A stretch of DNA of 64,000 nucleotides from Parelaphostrongylus tenuis (taxonomy: Eukaryota; Nematoda; Chromadorea; Rhabditida; Metastrongylidae), in NCBI GenBank assembly GCA_019055375.1, contig JAHQIW010003679.1:147252-211251 (forward strand), read 5' to 3'. Positions within the stretch are counted from its first letter, which is position 1. Each line of letters opens with the position of its first letter. Positions 11,156-22,299 of this stretch are shown piece by piece. The notes under the pieces are model-generated. The model searched no databases, had not been told where the DNA came from, and worked only from the letters and a program-made list of their open reading frames with translations. A program made the position numbers and the translations under genes.

Positions 11156-14100
11156 TTATATGAAGCATAAAAAAAGTGAAGGCCGTTCAAATGACAGCTT
11201 TCGGACAACATTCTTTGAAACTTCTGTAAGTCTTGTGGTAAAAGGATGACTTCAGAACATAGAAAATGGTTTGCTTGACAAGTCTCACAGATCCAAACAA
11301 ACACCAAGAGACATAAAAACTGGGAGCACTTCAGATGAGAAACCCAAGTCTTTAGACATAAAGCTAACATGAACGACAATGTTATTAACTCACACTCACG
11401 TATGAAGTCAAGGTAATCCTCAGCATACTCATCATTCCGATAGGAATCAATCAACTCCAGACAGTAACGGAAATCTTTGGAAGAAACTCTGAAAAGCAAA
11501 CTGAAGAGATAGGACAAGTGGAGAAATAGCTCTTTTTCAATATTAATTTTTGCCGATTCACTAAGTTCGAGTTTTATCCACCAAAAAACAATAAGGGAGC
11601 ATCAGCACAACACAGAATCGGTCCAACATACTTCCTAATGCGCTCCCGCTCACACAGTTTTTTCAAACCACGAATGTTGTATTTATCCGCCAAGTGCATG
11701 ACGTCAGTAACGTGCTAAAATTTGCGATATGAGAAGTCTCACAAAGTTGAAAAGCGGAATGTGAACAAAATTTTAAAAAATACCTCCAACTTTGAATTCA
11801 GGATAGAATATAAATCTTTGGTAGAGATATAAGTTAGCATATCTTTCACAGCAGCTGCAGAGAAATCTTCTATCACTATCATATTTGTCTGAAAATTCAC
11901 ACTTCTTCTCACTCATATTGCTGGGTACGGTATGCACATATGAGAAGGCGATAAATAAATATTCGATCTCACTCGCTGGACAAAGATTTTTTATAGGTAG
12001 TGTTAGTAATCATTCAAAAGTTGAGATCTCTGGCTAGAGCAATAGTGATCGCTTTTACAAAACACCCTATCATAACGCTGTAAAATACAACAAACACTCT
12101 TTTTCTTATCTCGCTTATATTAGTAATCATTTTTAATATTAGTATAATATTGATATAGTAATATCGGTAATCATAGCGTAAGTTCCAATGACTCCAACGT
12201 TGCGCTTATTTTTTCATAAGACTGTTTCACTTCAATGTAGCAGAGGAAGTAAGAGCGAGTTCCACATAATCGGCGAGCTTGTTTGCGGGTCAATCCACGG
12301 GCTGGGGAAGGGTCAACCGTTCGATGTTCTGACGCTTTAGACGTGTGAGATGCAACTTGTTCTCAATCGGATGTTTACTCCGCTTCGGAGGCAATTCTGT
12401 AAAACAACTGAATCTGACACTACGAGATTTTCTCTACACTTTTATATGCTTTTCTGCTTCTCGCGGATTACACGCGTGAGAAAATTGAATGCGCACGGGG
12501 TGGGTGTGGAACATAACTTTTTTTGAATTGTACTGCGTTAGAGAAAGGCTCTTTTGAAGAGCGGCTATGTAATGCTCTAGCCAAAGAATTTGGCCTTCTA
12601 ATGATTACTAACACTTCTTTAAAACGTACTTTGGCAGCAAATGAGGTCGAATATCATTCATCACCGTCTAACCTAAAAGTACCCTGGACACGATCAACAA
12701 AAGAAAGGATGTGTGATGAGAGCCATGATACATGAGTGAGGATCATCACTAATCAATCTCTTTGAAGCTAGAATGGGCGAACTCCGTCCATTATTGTGAT
12801 TTGTTCACAAAATGCTGAAAAAGATAAAACTCTCGACGTTGATCAATCTCCAAGGGATGCGTCATGCATTACTATAACTATCAGCCTCAATACAAGGTAT
12901 TTAAATGCATATCTATGCTTCACAATAACTCGAGATGGCCTGTCGATGTGTGAAATCAATTCTGTTATTCTCCCAGACAGGTCTGGTTCCAAGTCACCGA
13001 CCCCGAATGGACGAAATGCTTGGTAGGACCTGAGCGCGGAATCAGATTATCAACCGTCGATTGATCGATCATGTGTCTCGCAGAGCATCTTAAACTACTT
13101 CATCACATGCCTTCTTTTGTTCCAGACACACAACTATGAAATATCTGTAATAATGTTGTTAATCACCTCTCCACATGGCATAAGCTAGTCAGAACTTCGA
13201 AAAGCACATTTAGAGTCATTGATACAAATGCCCATCTAAATTGAACTCCAACATACAGACTAACCCTGCTCTCTCGCATATCGTGTGTTAGCATAGCTCG
13301 AAAAACGTCCGAATGGCTAGTGAGCATCTCTTTGTTAACTGTGAACACCACTCGCTTCTGACCGGATCCGGCAGCAATATTCACATAGGAGTGGCTCAAA
13401 GATCCATCACCCGTCAACATCGCTAGCCCTGCAACAGCCAAATACTAGAACCTTGAACAAAAAAGTAGTTATCTATGCACTCAAGTTTCTATTTCAAACT
13501 ATTTTTTCTTTACTTCAGTAGCGCTCATAAGGCACCGGATGGAACAAATCTTGGACAACTGTAACATGCAAAGAAAAGCAAGTGGTGTCATTTTTAAGCA
13601 TTTCCTCTTAAATACATAACTAACCACTGCTTTTAAGACGGAAACTTCTTTTCAAATAGCCTATTACGTGATATAAACGATTTGCGCAATGCTTACCATT
13701 GTCTATGTGAGCCCGCGATACCTCTGTCATTTCCGTTGTAGCTACTGCATTTGGTACCACTCGCCTACATAGTATGCCATTATCTGGCAGATATTTGATC
13801 GAGCATGTTATGACCAACGAACGATCAGCTCGGATGCAATCTTGGAGCTGAAAAAATCAAAGATAGCTGGAAGATGTCGAGTATGTTACAAGAAGATTTG
13901 CAACCAATTCCCACAACCAAATACACTACATTGAAGAAAACAATAATATTATACCAAAAACTCGAGTGATAGTAAAAGCTCGCAAACCAGTCCTCTGGGG
14001 ATATCTTGAACAGGTTCCATATGTGCGCCTCGGCGTGGTTTCGCTTGGAAAAAAACCGACACCAACAAAACCAAATCTAATTTCATCGTCATCGTCCAGG

Positions 14101-14698
14101 AAAGAGACACGGCACTCAGCCTTGAGAGAAACCTGAAAACTCCAGATTTATGCATCTAAGTTAGATGTTGTACTAATGTACACAACAATACCTCTTTCAC
14201 AGGAGATGTCGGGGAGAAATGCAAAAGCAATGATACGCCACCATCACCTTTGCAGCACTTTTCTTCAGGACAAAGGCGCAGTTGCCAACACGCGTCAGGC
14301 AATGCTGGGTGCCTGATAGCAAAAAATCATGTAAAGAGATCATATGCATATACATCTTAGAGAAAGTCAACAAATTTGGTAAACCAACTTAAAAGCTCTG
14401 CTTCGAAGACAGAACTCAGACCTTGACAAATCTAACAAAGGCAATAAGTTAGTGACCTGAAAAAAAGATATAACAAAGGTGAAAAATTAGCACATATTCA
14501 AACAGAAAGTACCTTCCAGTGCTCAGTGAATTGGGGCTCCTCGTTTGTAACACAGCAGTTGGTTAGTGACGATGCCGATTTTCGTAGAAAACGACTCACT
14601 TTATGTGGGAAGTGATAGCATCCTGATGTTGAACAGCTTTCGTCCCGATCACGAGGACGTTTTCTGAGTATTTTACTTGACTTGTCTAGCATGGACAT
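11156..14698 (-). CDS. MATH-BTB domain protein (BATH/SPOP-like), ten exons
   Basis: Predicted substrate adaptor for cullin-3 ubiquitin ligases: MATH binds the target and BTB binds CUL3. Exons (minus strand): 14698-14513, 14456-14422, 14312-14192, 14132-13962, 13847-13697, 13428-13265, 11888-11784, 11714-11632, 11488-11400, 11223-11156. All phases join, giving about 390 residues, close to SPOP's 374. The start ATG at 14698 follows TATTTTAG|A, a likely spliced-leader acceptor. MATH strands are visible as CWQLRLCPEEK, GVSLLLHFSP, GLRAFTIT and DRSLVITCSIKYL. BTB is visible as KEMLTSHSDVFRAMLTHDM, IEDFSAAAVKDML and LADKYNIRGLKKLCE, then YRNDEYAEDYLDFI. The exon 4 donor is a weak GTTTTT, chosen because the stronger GTATAA breaks the frame. 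The last exon is the least certain. The 1.4-kb intron 6 holds a SINE. Confidence 0.85.
12220..12300. repeat. Arm of the dispersed fold-back repeat, in MATH-BTB intron 6
   Basis: 'AAGACTGTTTCACTTCAATG.AGCAGAG' recurs almost identically at about 52370-52400 and, more diverged, at 28425-28450 and 30712-30740. Confidence 0.5.
12815..13107 (-). mobile_element. tRNA-derived SINE, family A (copy 4) inside a MATH-BTB intron
   Basis: From AAAGATAAAACTCTCGACG (complement of the tail) to the degraded tRNA-like head TTCATCACATGC. It lies in intron 6 of the MATH-BTB gene, on the same strand as the gene. Confidence 0.75.
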
Positions 14699-14699
14699 T

Positions 14700-16600
14700 C
14701 TAAAATACAGATGAATCAAAATGAAAAAACGTAAAATATAGTTGCTTCACTACTTGACGAGTTGTGTGAAATGAAATAGAATAAATAGATAAAATAAACA
14801 GGTAAAATGATATAGAAAAGATGCTAAGGAGAAATGGTAAAACGTAGATCGCTTGAGATGGATTGACGACGTTGTGTTGATGGGTAACCATATGCCTTAC
14901 AGACCATAAGTTCTGACTCCTTCGCTAAAGGACGTAACGTGATTGTTCACATGTCAAAGATATATATAATCGAAATTTCGAAACTTTTTTCTTGAAGCGT
15001 TCGTTGAGTGATTGCCAAAGGTTGTATGAAAGGGAGGAAAGAGTACTCTCCTTTCATACTGGGATTTGAGACATGTTATGAACTCGTGAGACTCTTAATC
15101 GGTGCCCGTCTACGGCAACACGATGAACATGTTAGTTTTGCAGATCTTTTGGACACTTTCTTTACTACTTTATAAGGAGATCTTTTTTCTATATCTATAA
15201 AATATCAAGGTATTAAACAGCAGACCATATTCATAGGGAAAACGGCTTGGGACGACTTGCAACAATAAGAATCCTTATTCATATATCCAATAAAGCTAGC
15301 AAAGCAGGAGTGCCGGTAGATGTTATTGTGTGATTGTTGATTAAAGAATATTGATGTTACACGAGCATCATTTGTTTCAAGTGCCGCTTTGGCACGCAGC
15401 GATTCCCGTGTGGCATCAACGATCGTTTTTTGCTCTCCAGACAGTTCTATTTTGGAACAAATGTACAAATGTAATTTACCGAAATAACCGCAAGAAGCTG
15501 CTTTAAACGGTAGGTGAAACAAGAACTTAAATACATGGAAAATTATCAAGAATGAAAAGTGCGGAAAAAGCGTTGCCATTTGAATGAACTTAGATTAAAA
15601 TCTTCACAGCCGAATTTGGCTGTCCATTTCGACGTTCAACGTAACTTGAATAGCACTGAAAAAAGAATATGAACTAATGGTCAGATATCGCGGATGACAA
15701 AAACCTCAGAAATTATTTTACAAAACAACCATTTTCCTATTTATTCCTATTCAAATTCACGTTTTTCTTTAAATAAATGAGCAGTCATATAAACATCTAC
15801 AATAACATATTTCATACAAATCACTGACTTATAAGAACATTATAAAAAATATAAGAAGATTGCTCAGTACCTACAAAGGAGAGTAAATCTAACAAAAATT
15901 CTCTGTATTTCATTTCCATGAAGTTTCATAAAACGGAGATAAAAATAAAAATGGATACAAAAAAAAGAGAACAAAGAAGACTGTGCCATTAAACGACTTT
16001 GAGACCTCAGTGGATAACAGGTTCCCAGCTAAAATTACACGGTACTCATTAATTCGGAAAACGCTGTTTTAACAATCAGATAATGAGCTTTACAATTGAA
16101 TACAAACTTAGAAAAGACATTAAAGAGCGGAGCGAATGATTTTATGGCTACACTACTACTTTCACAGGAGGATTTTCGGTTGAAGAAAAAAGTTTTCATT
16201 TTCAGCTTCAAAGGAGCATCGGTCACTCGTGATTTCTGACGATCACTGCTCAAATTATGTCCATTTTTACACAACTCGCTTCCCACTTGTCCTCAGTTCA
16301 TCGACTCGGCAACCAGTAGAGGAAACTATAAGAGATTATTGACTTAATTTACCAAACAGTGACAGTTTCCTTTGTATGTAGTTTTACAGTTCCCCCAAAG
16401 AAGTGCTAGAGAAAAAGCACTTACATGGCTCAATAAGGAATGCGCATATAACAAAGGTTATCTTCAGTCGTGAAATGAAAATTAAACTTTTGTCCACGCT
16501 TGTTATTCAGCCAAAAGTGCAAGCATCTCATTACCAAGAGCTGCAGTTTTACATATTCCGACGACCAATATAATGACTGATCCATCAGTGCAGGAAAGTT
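14700..16600. other. Upstream region of the MATH-BTB gene
   Basis: Contains the promoter side of the minus-strand gene, a candidate orphan exon (15363-15446) and A/T-rich spacer. A short inverted pair 'GAGTACTCTCCTTTCATAC' / 'GTATGAAAGGGAGGAAAGAG' occurs at 15025-15060. Confidence 0.35.
15363..15446 (-). CDS. Orphan candidate exon, function unknown
   Basis: Between an acceptor CCAAAATAG and a donor GTGTAAC, the minus strand reads ELSGEQKTIVDATRESLRAK and then AALETNDA. This is a charged, helix-like, alanine-rich stretch unlike the surrounding AT-rich noise. I do not recognise it, and I could not link it by phase to the MATH-BTB gene about 0.7 kb downstream. It may belong to another minus-strand gene or be chance. 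Confidence 0.3.
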
Positions 16601-16725
16601 GAAGAGACTTTCCGTCTTATACCTTTATTTCGAGTGCTTCGCTTAGACCACACTCAAATTTCAATAGATCCTCTCATTATTATTTGAGCCAACTTGTCAT
16701 GTGGTCTGGTAAGGGCCCTTGTACA

Positions 16726-16751
16726 GCCCGATACACGTGCTTCGTCCTTAC
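16726..16751 (-). ncRNA. Hammerhead ribozyme, 3' half only
   Basis: The minus strand reads the loop II/stem II 3' side GTAAGGAC, GAAG (instead of GAAA), CACGTGT, A, then TCGGGC. The CTGACGA half is missing because the inversion breakpoint falls at this place, so it cannot cleave alone. Confidence 0.7.
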
Positions 16752-16929
16752 CTAGGTATAATTATGATAAAAGTACCAGCCAAAGAGCAATCGAGTGCGC
16801 AACACCCTGTGTGGGGCAAAGGTTTCACTTGATATGGAGCGTAAAGTGTTCGTCTTCGATGACTCTCTATAAGGAGTGTGAGGCTTCCAAGAGAATTGAC
16901 TGGGAAAGGATCGAAAGACGACGGATTCT

Positions 16930-16972
16930 GCCCAGCTGACGAGTCTGTAAGGACGAAACACGTGTATCGGGC
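16930..16972 (+). ncRNA. Hammerhead ribozyme (type I, intact core)
   Basis: Self-cleaving RNA motif. Parts in order: stem I 5' side GCCCAG; core CTGACGA (16936-16942); stem II GTCT/GGAC closed by GTAA (16943-16954); core GAAA; palindromic stem III ACACGTGT (16958-16965); predicted cleavage after A16966 (GTA); stem I 3' side TCGGGC. All nearly invariant core bases are present. Stem I is weakened here, because GCCCAG replaces GCCCGA and leaves an A-C mismatch and a G-U pair next to the junction. A stem III of this minimal size is known from hammerheads that work best as dimers. Confidence 0.85.
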
Positions 16973-17446
16973 CGTACAAGAGCCTTACCAGACCACATAA
17001 CAAGTTGGCTGAAATAATAACGAAAGAAACTTCTCGTTTTAATAGGTACAAGTTTTTTAAAAAACAAAAACAACCCAAAAATTATTTGCATTACGAGCTG
17101 CTCTTATGTCTAGAGCTTTTGCAAAGTTCGTAAATCTTTGCCAAAATCGGTCATTGACCTTTTGGCGATTTCGCCTTCCGTAGAGCTCGAACGTTATACG
17201 AAAATTCGTCGGCCATTGACCCTGAAGAAGAGATACCTCCCACAAACATGCAAAGAGCCAAAAAAAGGGCGCAACCTATGAGAAATTCTTCAATTTTCCA
17301 GTCTTGACGTTATAATCTTAGTGAACGAACTGTCTGCACTGATGGATCCATATCGAAGGTGTATATAGGTGAACGTACTTCTTAACTGATGATGAGCTCG
17401 CGAAATTTCTCATCGTCACACCCACTGTGATTCATAGCAACCTATT

Positions 17447-17825
17447 TTGCATCGCTTATGTGTGGCGAACCATGCATGGCTCGATGGCTTGGTTCCTCAG
17501 TTATCGCTTTCAGTAAGAATAATGGTGTGAGATAAGTGGAGGTGAAAACAAACGAATCTCGGTTGGGGAAAAATGCAAGAGAAGACCTGCTCACATCACA
17601 AAATCCATCAAATTCGTACGATACTCAAGAAACTGGTGCGATCTAGAAAATAGGTGAAAGAAAATGTCAAACCGTTCTTTTTCAACGCTTTCAACAATAC
17701 ACTACGTCTGCGAAAATAGGCATACATACAGTAGGACAACACCACTATAGCTAGAAATATTGCGCACTTCTGTAATAGATAGAAAATGAAAAAGTCAATA
17801 TGAATGAATTTCATACGCAAAATCG
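17447..17825 (-). repeat. Inverted partner of the 55465-55845 repeat
   Basis: The reverse complement aligns along its length with 55465-55845 at roughly 75-80% by eye. Shared blocks include ATAGTGGTGTT.TCCTACT, GAGTATCGTAC.A.TTTGATGG, GTTTGTTTTCACCTCCACT and GCATGGTTCGCCA. A frame in both copies encodes a hydrophobic segment followed by YF-RRS-LLK. No transposase or RT is present. It is a dispersed repeat or an old duplication. Confidence 0.6.
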
Positions 17826-17829
17826 GAAG

Positions 17830-18540
17830 GTCCCCATTTTATCTGCTCTTCACATAGTCTTGAAACGTTTTGATTATCATTATCGGCTACCTAATTGGAT
17901 TAACTTTGGCATAGAGAGATTAGTTTAGCATTTTCCTTAAGCAAGCGGATACGAAGTTGTTGTTAGTGGATTCACTTAGTACTGTTTAGTACAATAAAAC
18001 AATGGTGGACGCTTAGACGCAATAACACTTGGTAACCCAAGATCCTTGAACCTTGATACTACAATTCAATAATAATTTTCTCCATATTATTGTACATACT
18101 ATGAGTTTGACGGCTAAAATTACCCGGCCACAGTTTTAACGTCATCGTCTTTTTAAGTGCCAAGGATTCGAGTCAAGTGCCCACTAAAAAAGACGAAGTA
18201 GTCGAATTGTCACTTGAATTTCATTTGTCTACCTCAAGGCATGTGCTAAATCACTGAAGAAATAAATAGTTGGCCTTCCAAAGCGACTTCGCCTTTTAGA
18301 GTTTACAAAAGTCAAACAGACTTGCAATCTTCTCAATCAGTTCTCTCGTAACCTTAGCAACGGATATAACGTGACAAGCAAATTTCACTTCATCAGCAAG
18401 CATCTCTTTTTTTGAGAGCACTCACCGTTCTGACTTTTTCCAAGACTTCCATTCATTCTTTGAATTGTATTCAGTGAAATCTGCTAGTAACTTGACACTA
18501 ACTGATATTAGCGCTTATATCGCAAAGATCCACGGACCTC
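17830..18540. other. No gene seen
   Basis: AT-rich spacer left of the LINE. No supported feature. Confidence 0.4.
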
Positions 18541-21500
18541 TCTCTTTGAGGGATCCTGCACGGTTACTCGCGAGGGCACGTGGCGCGTCCCCAGGTGGTG
18601 GATAGGGGAATAAACGCGAAGCAAAAGCGACCGTGTGCTTCCCAGAGACGCAGGTGGATTCAGGGGAGAGCACTCCTGCTTCTGCAGCGTCGGCTTGGCA
18701 AAATTCTAGTTCTACGAGTCAAGTCGGCCAAAAGACTGCAATCAAGCGGCTGGAAAGTACATGGGAGGCGGTTAGTAGTCGCCTCCAACAAATAAGCTCC
18801 TCCCGCGCCTCCGAGAAAGACTGGCAAGCTACTTGTGAGTACCCAGCCCCCACGTTTGGAGAATGGCAAGCTATACGTTGGGTATCAAAATGCCAAAAAC
18901 AGTAACAAATATAAGCCTCATTCCCCTGACCCCGAAGGAGCCCTTAGTACGGCCGCGCTAGGCAGGACGAGTACGGAGAGGCTAGTAAAATCTCATTGCC
19001 AAACTAGGCTGCCAAGATCGAAACGGACTAAAATGACGATCTGTACCTATAATGCAAGAACCTTTGCTCACGAATCCGCTGTAGACGATCTATTGATTCA
19101 AGCAGGGAGAATAAGGTACGACGTCATTGGTCTGGCTGAGACGAGAAGGCGCCATCCTTTTCATGCTGTCTATGACACCGGAGAAGAACTGTTCCTTGGA
19201 ACATGCGATCGCAGAGGTCTCGGTGGCGCTGGCGCCCTCGTCAAATCGAATTTGACCGTGAACTTTGATTCCTTTGAACAACTAACAGCCCGTATCGGAC
19301 GATTACGGTTGAAACGGCGTGGTTCTATGCCGGCTTTGACAATCTTCTTTGCTTACGCACCAACATCAAGCTACGACGAAGACGAAGTCGAAGCGTTCTA
19401 TATGGACCTCGAAATAATTCAGAGATGATCTTGCATTTTTCAGGGTCATCGTCGGAGATTTTAACTCAAAAATTGAACCAGAAGAACGTCTGAAGAACGT
19501 CACATAAGGATCCACGGACTAGAATGGAATGAACAGAGTGAGAGGCTGTCCTGAGTTTATTATGACGACTCAAACCATCTATGGTAGCTTGCAATTCCAA
19601 AAGCCTCTTTCTCAGCGATGGACGTGGAGTTTCCCAATGGAGAGTACCATAAGTAATATCGAGGGTTTTGCCTGACCGATGTCGCTGTTGTTCCTAAGTT
19701 CAACACGGAATCAAACCATCGCCTCCTTTGCGCAGCGATCCGTTTTTTGAGGAGAGGAGAGAAAGCCGGTAAAGTCAAACAACGAAGTCCCAGAACTACC
19801 ATAAACTAAATAAATTCAAATCATTAGTCGGCTCTTGGGAAGATACCGGTGTCGACATCATCCACGAAGTATACGATCGACTGGTTGAATATCTTCACGT
19901 TAGCGCTATGAAAGCCGAAAGTGATAAGGTCACAGAGAGACGCTTGTCTCCGCAGACACTCGAGGCGATACGTCAACGTGGAATCGCACGAGCTGCAGGC
20001 AACCGAAACGTTACGTCCGAACTTGCAAAACGCTACAGAGAAGCGATAAAAGATAACCTCAAAGATAGAAGGGCAGCAATTATGGCAGAAACTGCAGAAG
20101 CTGGGAAGAGCATTCGCAAAGCCCAGCGGGACTTCGCCAACTATAAGACCAAGATAATTGCACTCCGATACCCTGATGGGACACTTACACCTTCTAAAAG
20201 GGCTATGGAGAACACCATCCACCAATACTACTCGGATCTCTTCGCTAGCCATGTCCTCTTACCGTCATATAAACTGAAAGAAGACGAATATGTCGTTCCA
20301 CCGGTCCTCTTTCCGAAATCCGACATGCTATATCGTCGGTAAAGAACAGAACAACACACGGTCCAGACAGGGTTAGACGAGAACACCTGAAGAGCCTGCC
20401 GTCAGCTCTCATCACCCTGGCTCGGCTCTTCACTAGCTACCTGTCAGAATTCAAGGTTCCTATTCAACGGAAAACCAGCAAGACCGTATTGTTGTTCAAA
20501 AAGGGAGACCTTCACGACATAGGCGATTATTGCCTAAGCGACTAAGCGGGGCTCCTAAAAGGATTTAGAAACTATAGACCACATTTACACGATTACAAGA
20601 CTCATTAAGTTTCACGAGAGTACAAACAACCACTCCGTCTCACTTTCATCGATCTGAAGAAAACCTTTGGTTCAGTGGAAACAGAAGCGGTTATAGAGGC
20701 TCTGGATAACCAGGGCGTCCCTACTCGGTACATAATGATCCTTCGTGAGCTTCATAAAGATTTCACGACCAGACTATCTTCATTCTACAACAATATCACC
20801 ATTGACGTAAGAAGAGGGGATCGACAAGGCGATACAATTTGCCAGAACTATTCACTGCCACCCTACAAAACGTCATGCAAACATTAGAATCGAACGATAT
20901 GGGAGTGAAAGTTGACGGTCGACAATCAAACCATCTTCGCTTTGCTGATGATATCGTCCTCATAACATCAAACATCAGCCAAGCGGAACGAATGTTGACC
21001 GATTTCGATAACTCCTGTGGAAAGATTGGTCTTCAACTGAATCTAACGAAAACGTTATGCATGAGGAACGGATGGGTTCTGAATGCCCCATTCACGCTCA
21101 ACGGAACGGCAATCCCGAATGCTCCATTACGTCTATCTAGGTCGTGAAATCAACATGATGAACGACCTAGCTCCAGAGTTGAGCAGGAGGAAACGAGCGG
21201 CTTGGGGAACATTTAAGAGCATCGAAGATGTAGTGAAGAGGACAAAGATCATCCGACTCCGTGCCGACCTTTTCGACTCGACAATTATCCCTGCTCTAAC
21301 GTATGCAGCAAGAACCTGGTCGCTACGTAAGCAGGATGAAAAATCATTCGGCGTTATCGAACGCGCAGTCGAAAGGTCGATGCTAGGAGTATCCCGTATC
21401 TTGCAAATGAGAGAAAGGATTCGAAGTTCCGACCTACGTCAACGATCGAAATCCAGAGTCCCCGTTCTACATGCCAGAATATCGAAAATATGGTGGGCTG

Positions 21501-21727
21501 GGCACGTTATGCGCTTCAACGACAATCGATGTACGAGCCGTTACCAACGATCTTCACGAAAGCAATAGAAGAAAGATATGATGCTCAGCGAATCCCTAGA
21601 GCGAGGAGGACCCACTGGGCTACTCTTGCACGCGATAGGAAAAAACGAAGTGTTGCTGGTACCCGCTTGAGTCACTCGACGACCAACGGAACGACAGGTG
21701 ATACAGGTGACACAGGTGACAGGTGAT
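18541..21727 (+). mobile_element. RTE-type LINE, long copy with broken ORF (LINE copy 1)
   Basis: Autonomous non-LTR retrotransposon of the endonuclease plus reverse transcriptase type. The endonuclease (about 19034-19490) shows CTYNARTF, the catalytic LAETRRRH, AYAPTSSYDEDEVEAFY and, after a frameshift, VIVGDFNSKI. The reverse transcriptase (about 20640-21160) shows the motif A region LTFIDLKKTFGSVE, RRGDRQGD and the catalytic RFADDIVL. The C-terminal region is visible as RTWSLRKQDEKSFGVIERAV and ISKIWWAGHVMRF. At least four frameshifts or stops (near 19420, 19560-19800, 20345, 20850, 21120) make it dead. The 3' end is a short tandem run of ACAGGTGAC-like units (21691-21727), a tail type known for RTE elements. 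The 5' end was placed where it starts to match the 54-kb copy (CTCTTTGAGGGATCCTGC). Confidence 0.9.
21691..21727 (+). repeat. Short tandem 3' tail of the LINE
   Basis: About four copies of a 9-10-bp unit (ACAGGTGATAC, ACAGGTGAC and variants) end the LINE. RTE elements commonly end in such microsatellite-like runs instead of poly(A). Confidence 0.75.
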
Positions 21728-21729
21728 CG

Positions 21730-22100
21730 CAAAGATAGATAAAAAGTATACAACAAAAATAAATGCAGTAGAGAATGAGATAAAAGGATATGTTGCAACT
21801 GAGAACCTTTACTTTGAAAAAGCATTACTCTTTCAGATATTGGAAACATGTGATAAATTCTTTTTCGTTGGAGCTGGATGAGTTTCCTCAAAATGCGGAA
21901 CATCATTTTCGATTTATTCTCACTACTACACCTGCTAATATTGAAAAAGTAAGCCTGGCCTTGAGAAGACACTCAAAACAAACGGTACGATATTTTAAAA
22001 ATGCCAGCCAACAGCAATTGGGCTTACAACACTGCCCATTTAACGATCTCTTTATATAAATGGGACGTGTAAATGATACGTCTGCGTTTCCTCTATGTAA
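21730..22100. other. No gene seen
   Basis: AT-rich flank of the LINE. No supported gene. Confidence 0.4.
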
Positions 22101-22145
22101 GGATGCTGGGTTCTTCAAGAAGAATTGGATAAGACATCTGACACT

Positions 22146-22189
22146 GTGCAACTGACGAGGCTGGCAAGGCCGAAACAAGTGTATCGAGC
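22146..22189 (+). ncRNA. Hammerhead ribozyme, GC-rich stem II subfamily
   Basis: Core CTGACGA (22152-22158), stem II GGCT/GGCC closed by GGCAA, core GAAA, stem III ACA-AG-TGT, cleavage site GTA (after A22183), then TCGAGC. The core is intact. Stem I (GTGCAA / TCGAGC) has two mismatches, so activity is doubtful. Downstream sequence (TAGTGCCCATAGCAGACCATATG ... TTTGAGCGTTGTCCT) matches the 3' part of the element family. Confidence 0.75.
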
Positions 22190-22290
22190 TGCATAGTGCC
22201 CATAGCAGACCATATGCACGGCTGAAAAATAATTATTAGGCATAATGAAGTTTGAGCGTTGTCCTAAGAAAACCCTGGAAACGAACGGTA
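22190..22290 (+). mobile_element. 3' part of a ribozyme-bearing element
   Basis: Follows the ribozyme with the family block AGCAGACCATATG, then GAAAAATAATTATTAGGCAT and a degraded tail TTTGAGCGTTGTCC. It shares the ATAATTATTAGGCAT variant with the copy at 24578, and these two form a subfamily. Confidence 0.6.
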
Positions 22291-22299
22291 AAGTAGTAA

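Larger units (their letters stand above)
16612..17015 (+). mobile_element. Hammerhead-ribozyme element, composite copy 1
   Basis: The left part (about 16612-16751) is the inverted 3' half of the unit: complement of the tail, of 'CCAGACCACATGACAAGTTGGCT' region, and of the 3' half of a ribozyme. It then switches at CTAGGTATAATTATG to the direct unit (head ATAAAAGTACCAGCC), which carries a complete ribozyme at 16930-16972 and ends in CAGACCACATAACAAGTTGG. The layout is the same as in the element at 49933-50433 (inverted part, tail/head junction, direct unit), so it is not a simple palindrome. Confidence 0.75.

Noticed and set aside
16690..17012. Simple palindromic MITE interpretation of the ribozyme element
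   Set aside because: Arms are unequal, the inverted part includes an internal tail/head junction, and the 50-kb copy has a 16-bp TSD, unlike a DNA-transposon MITE.
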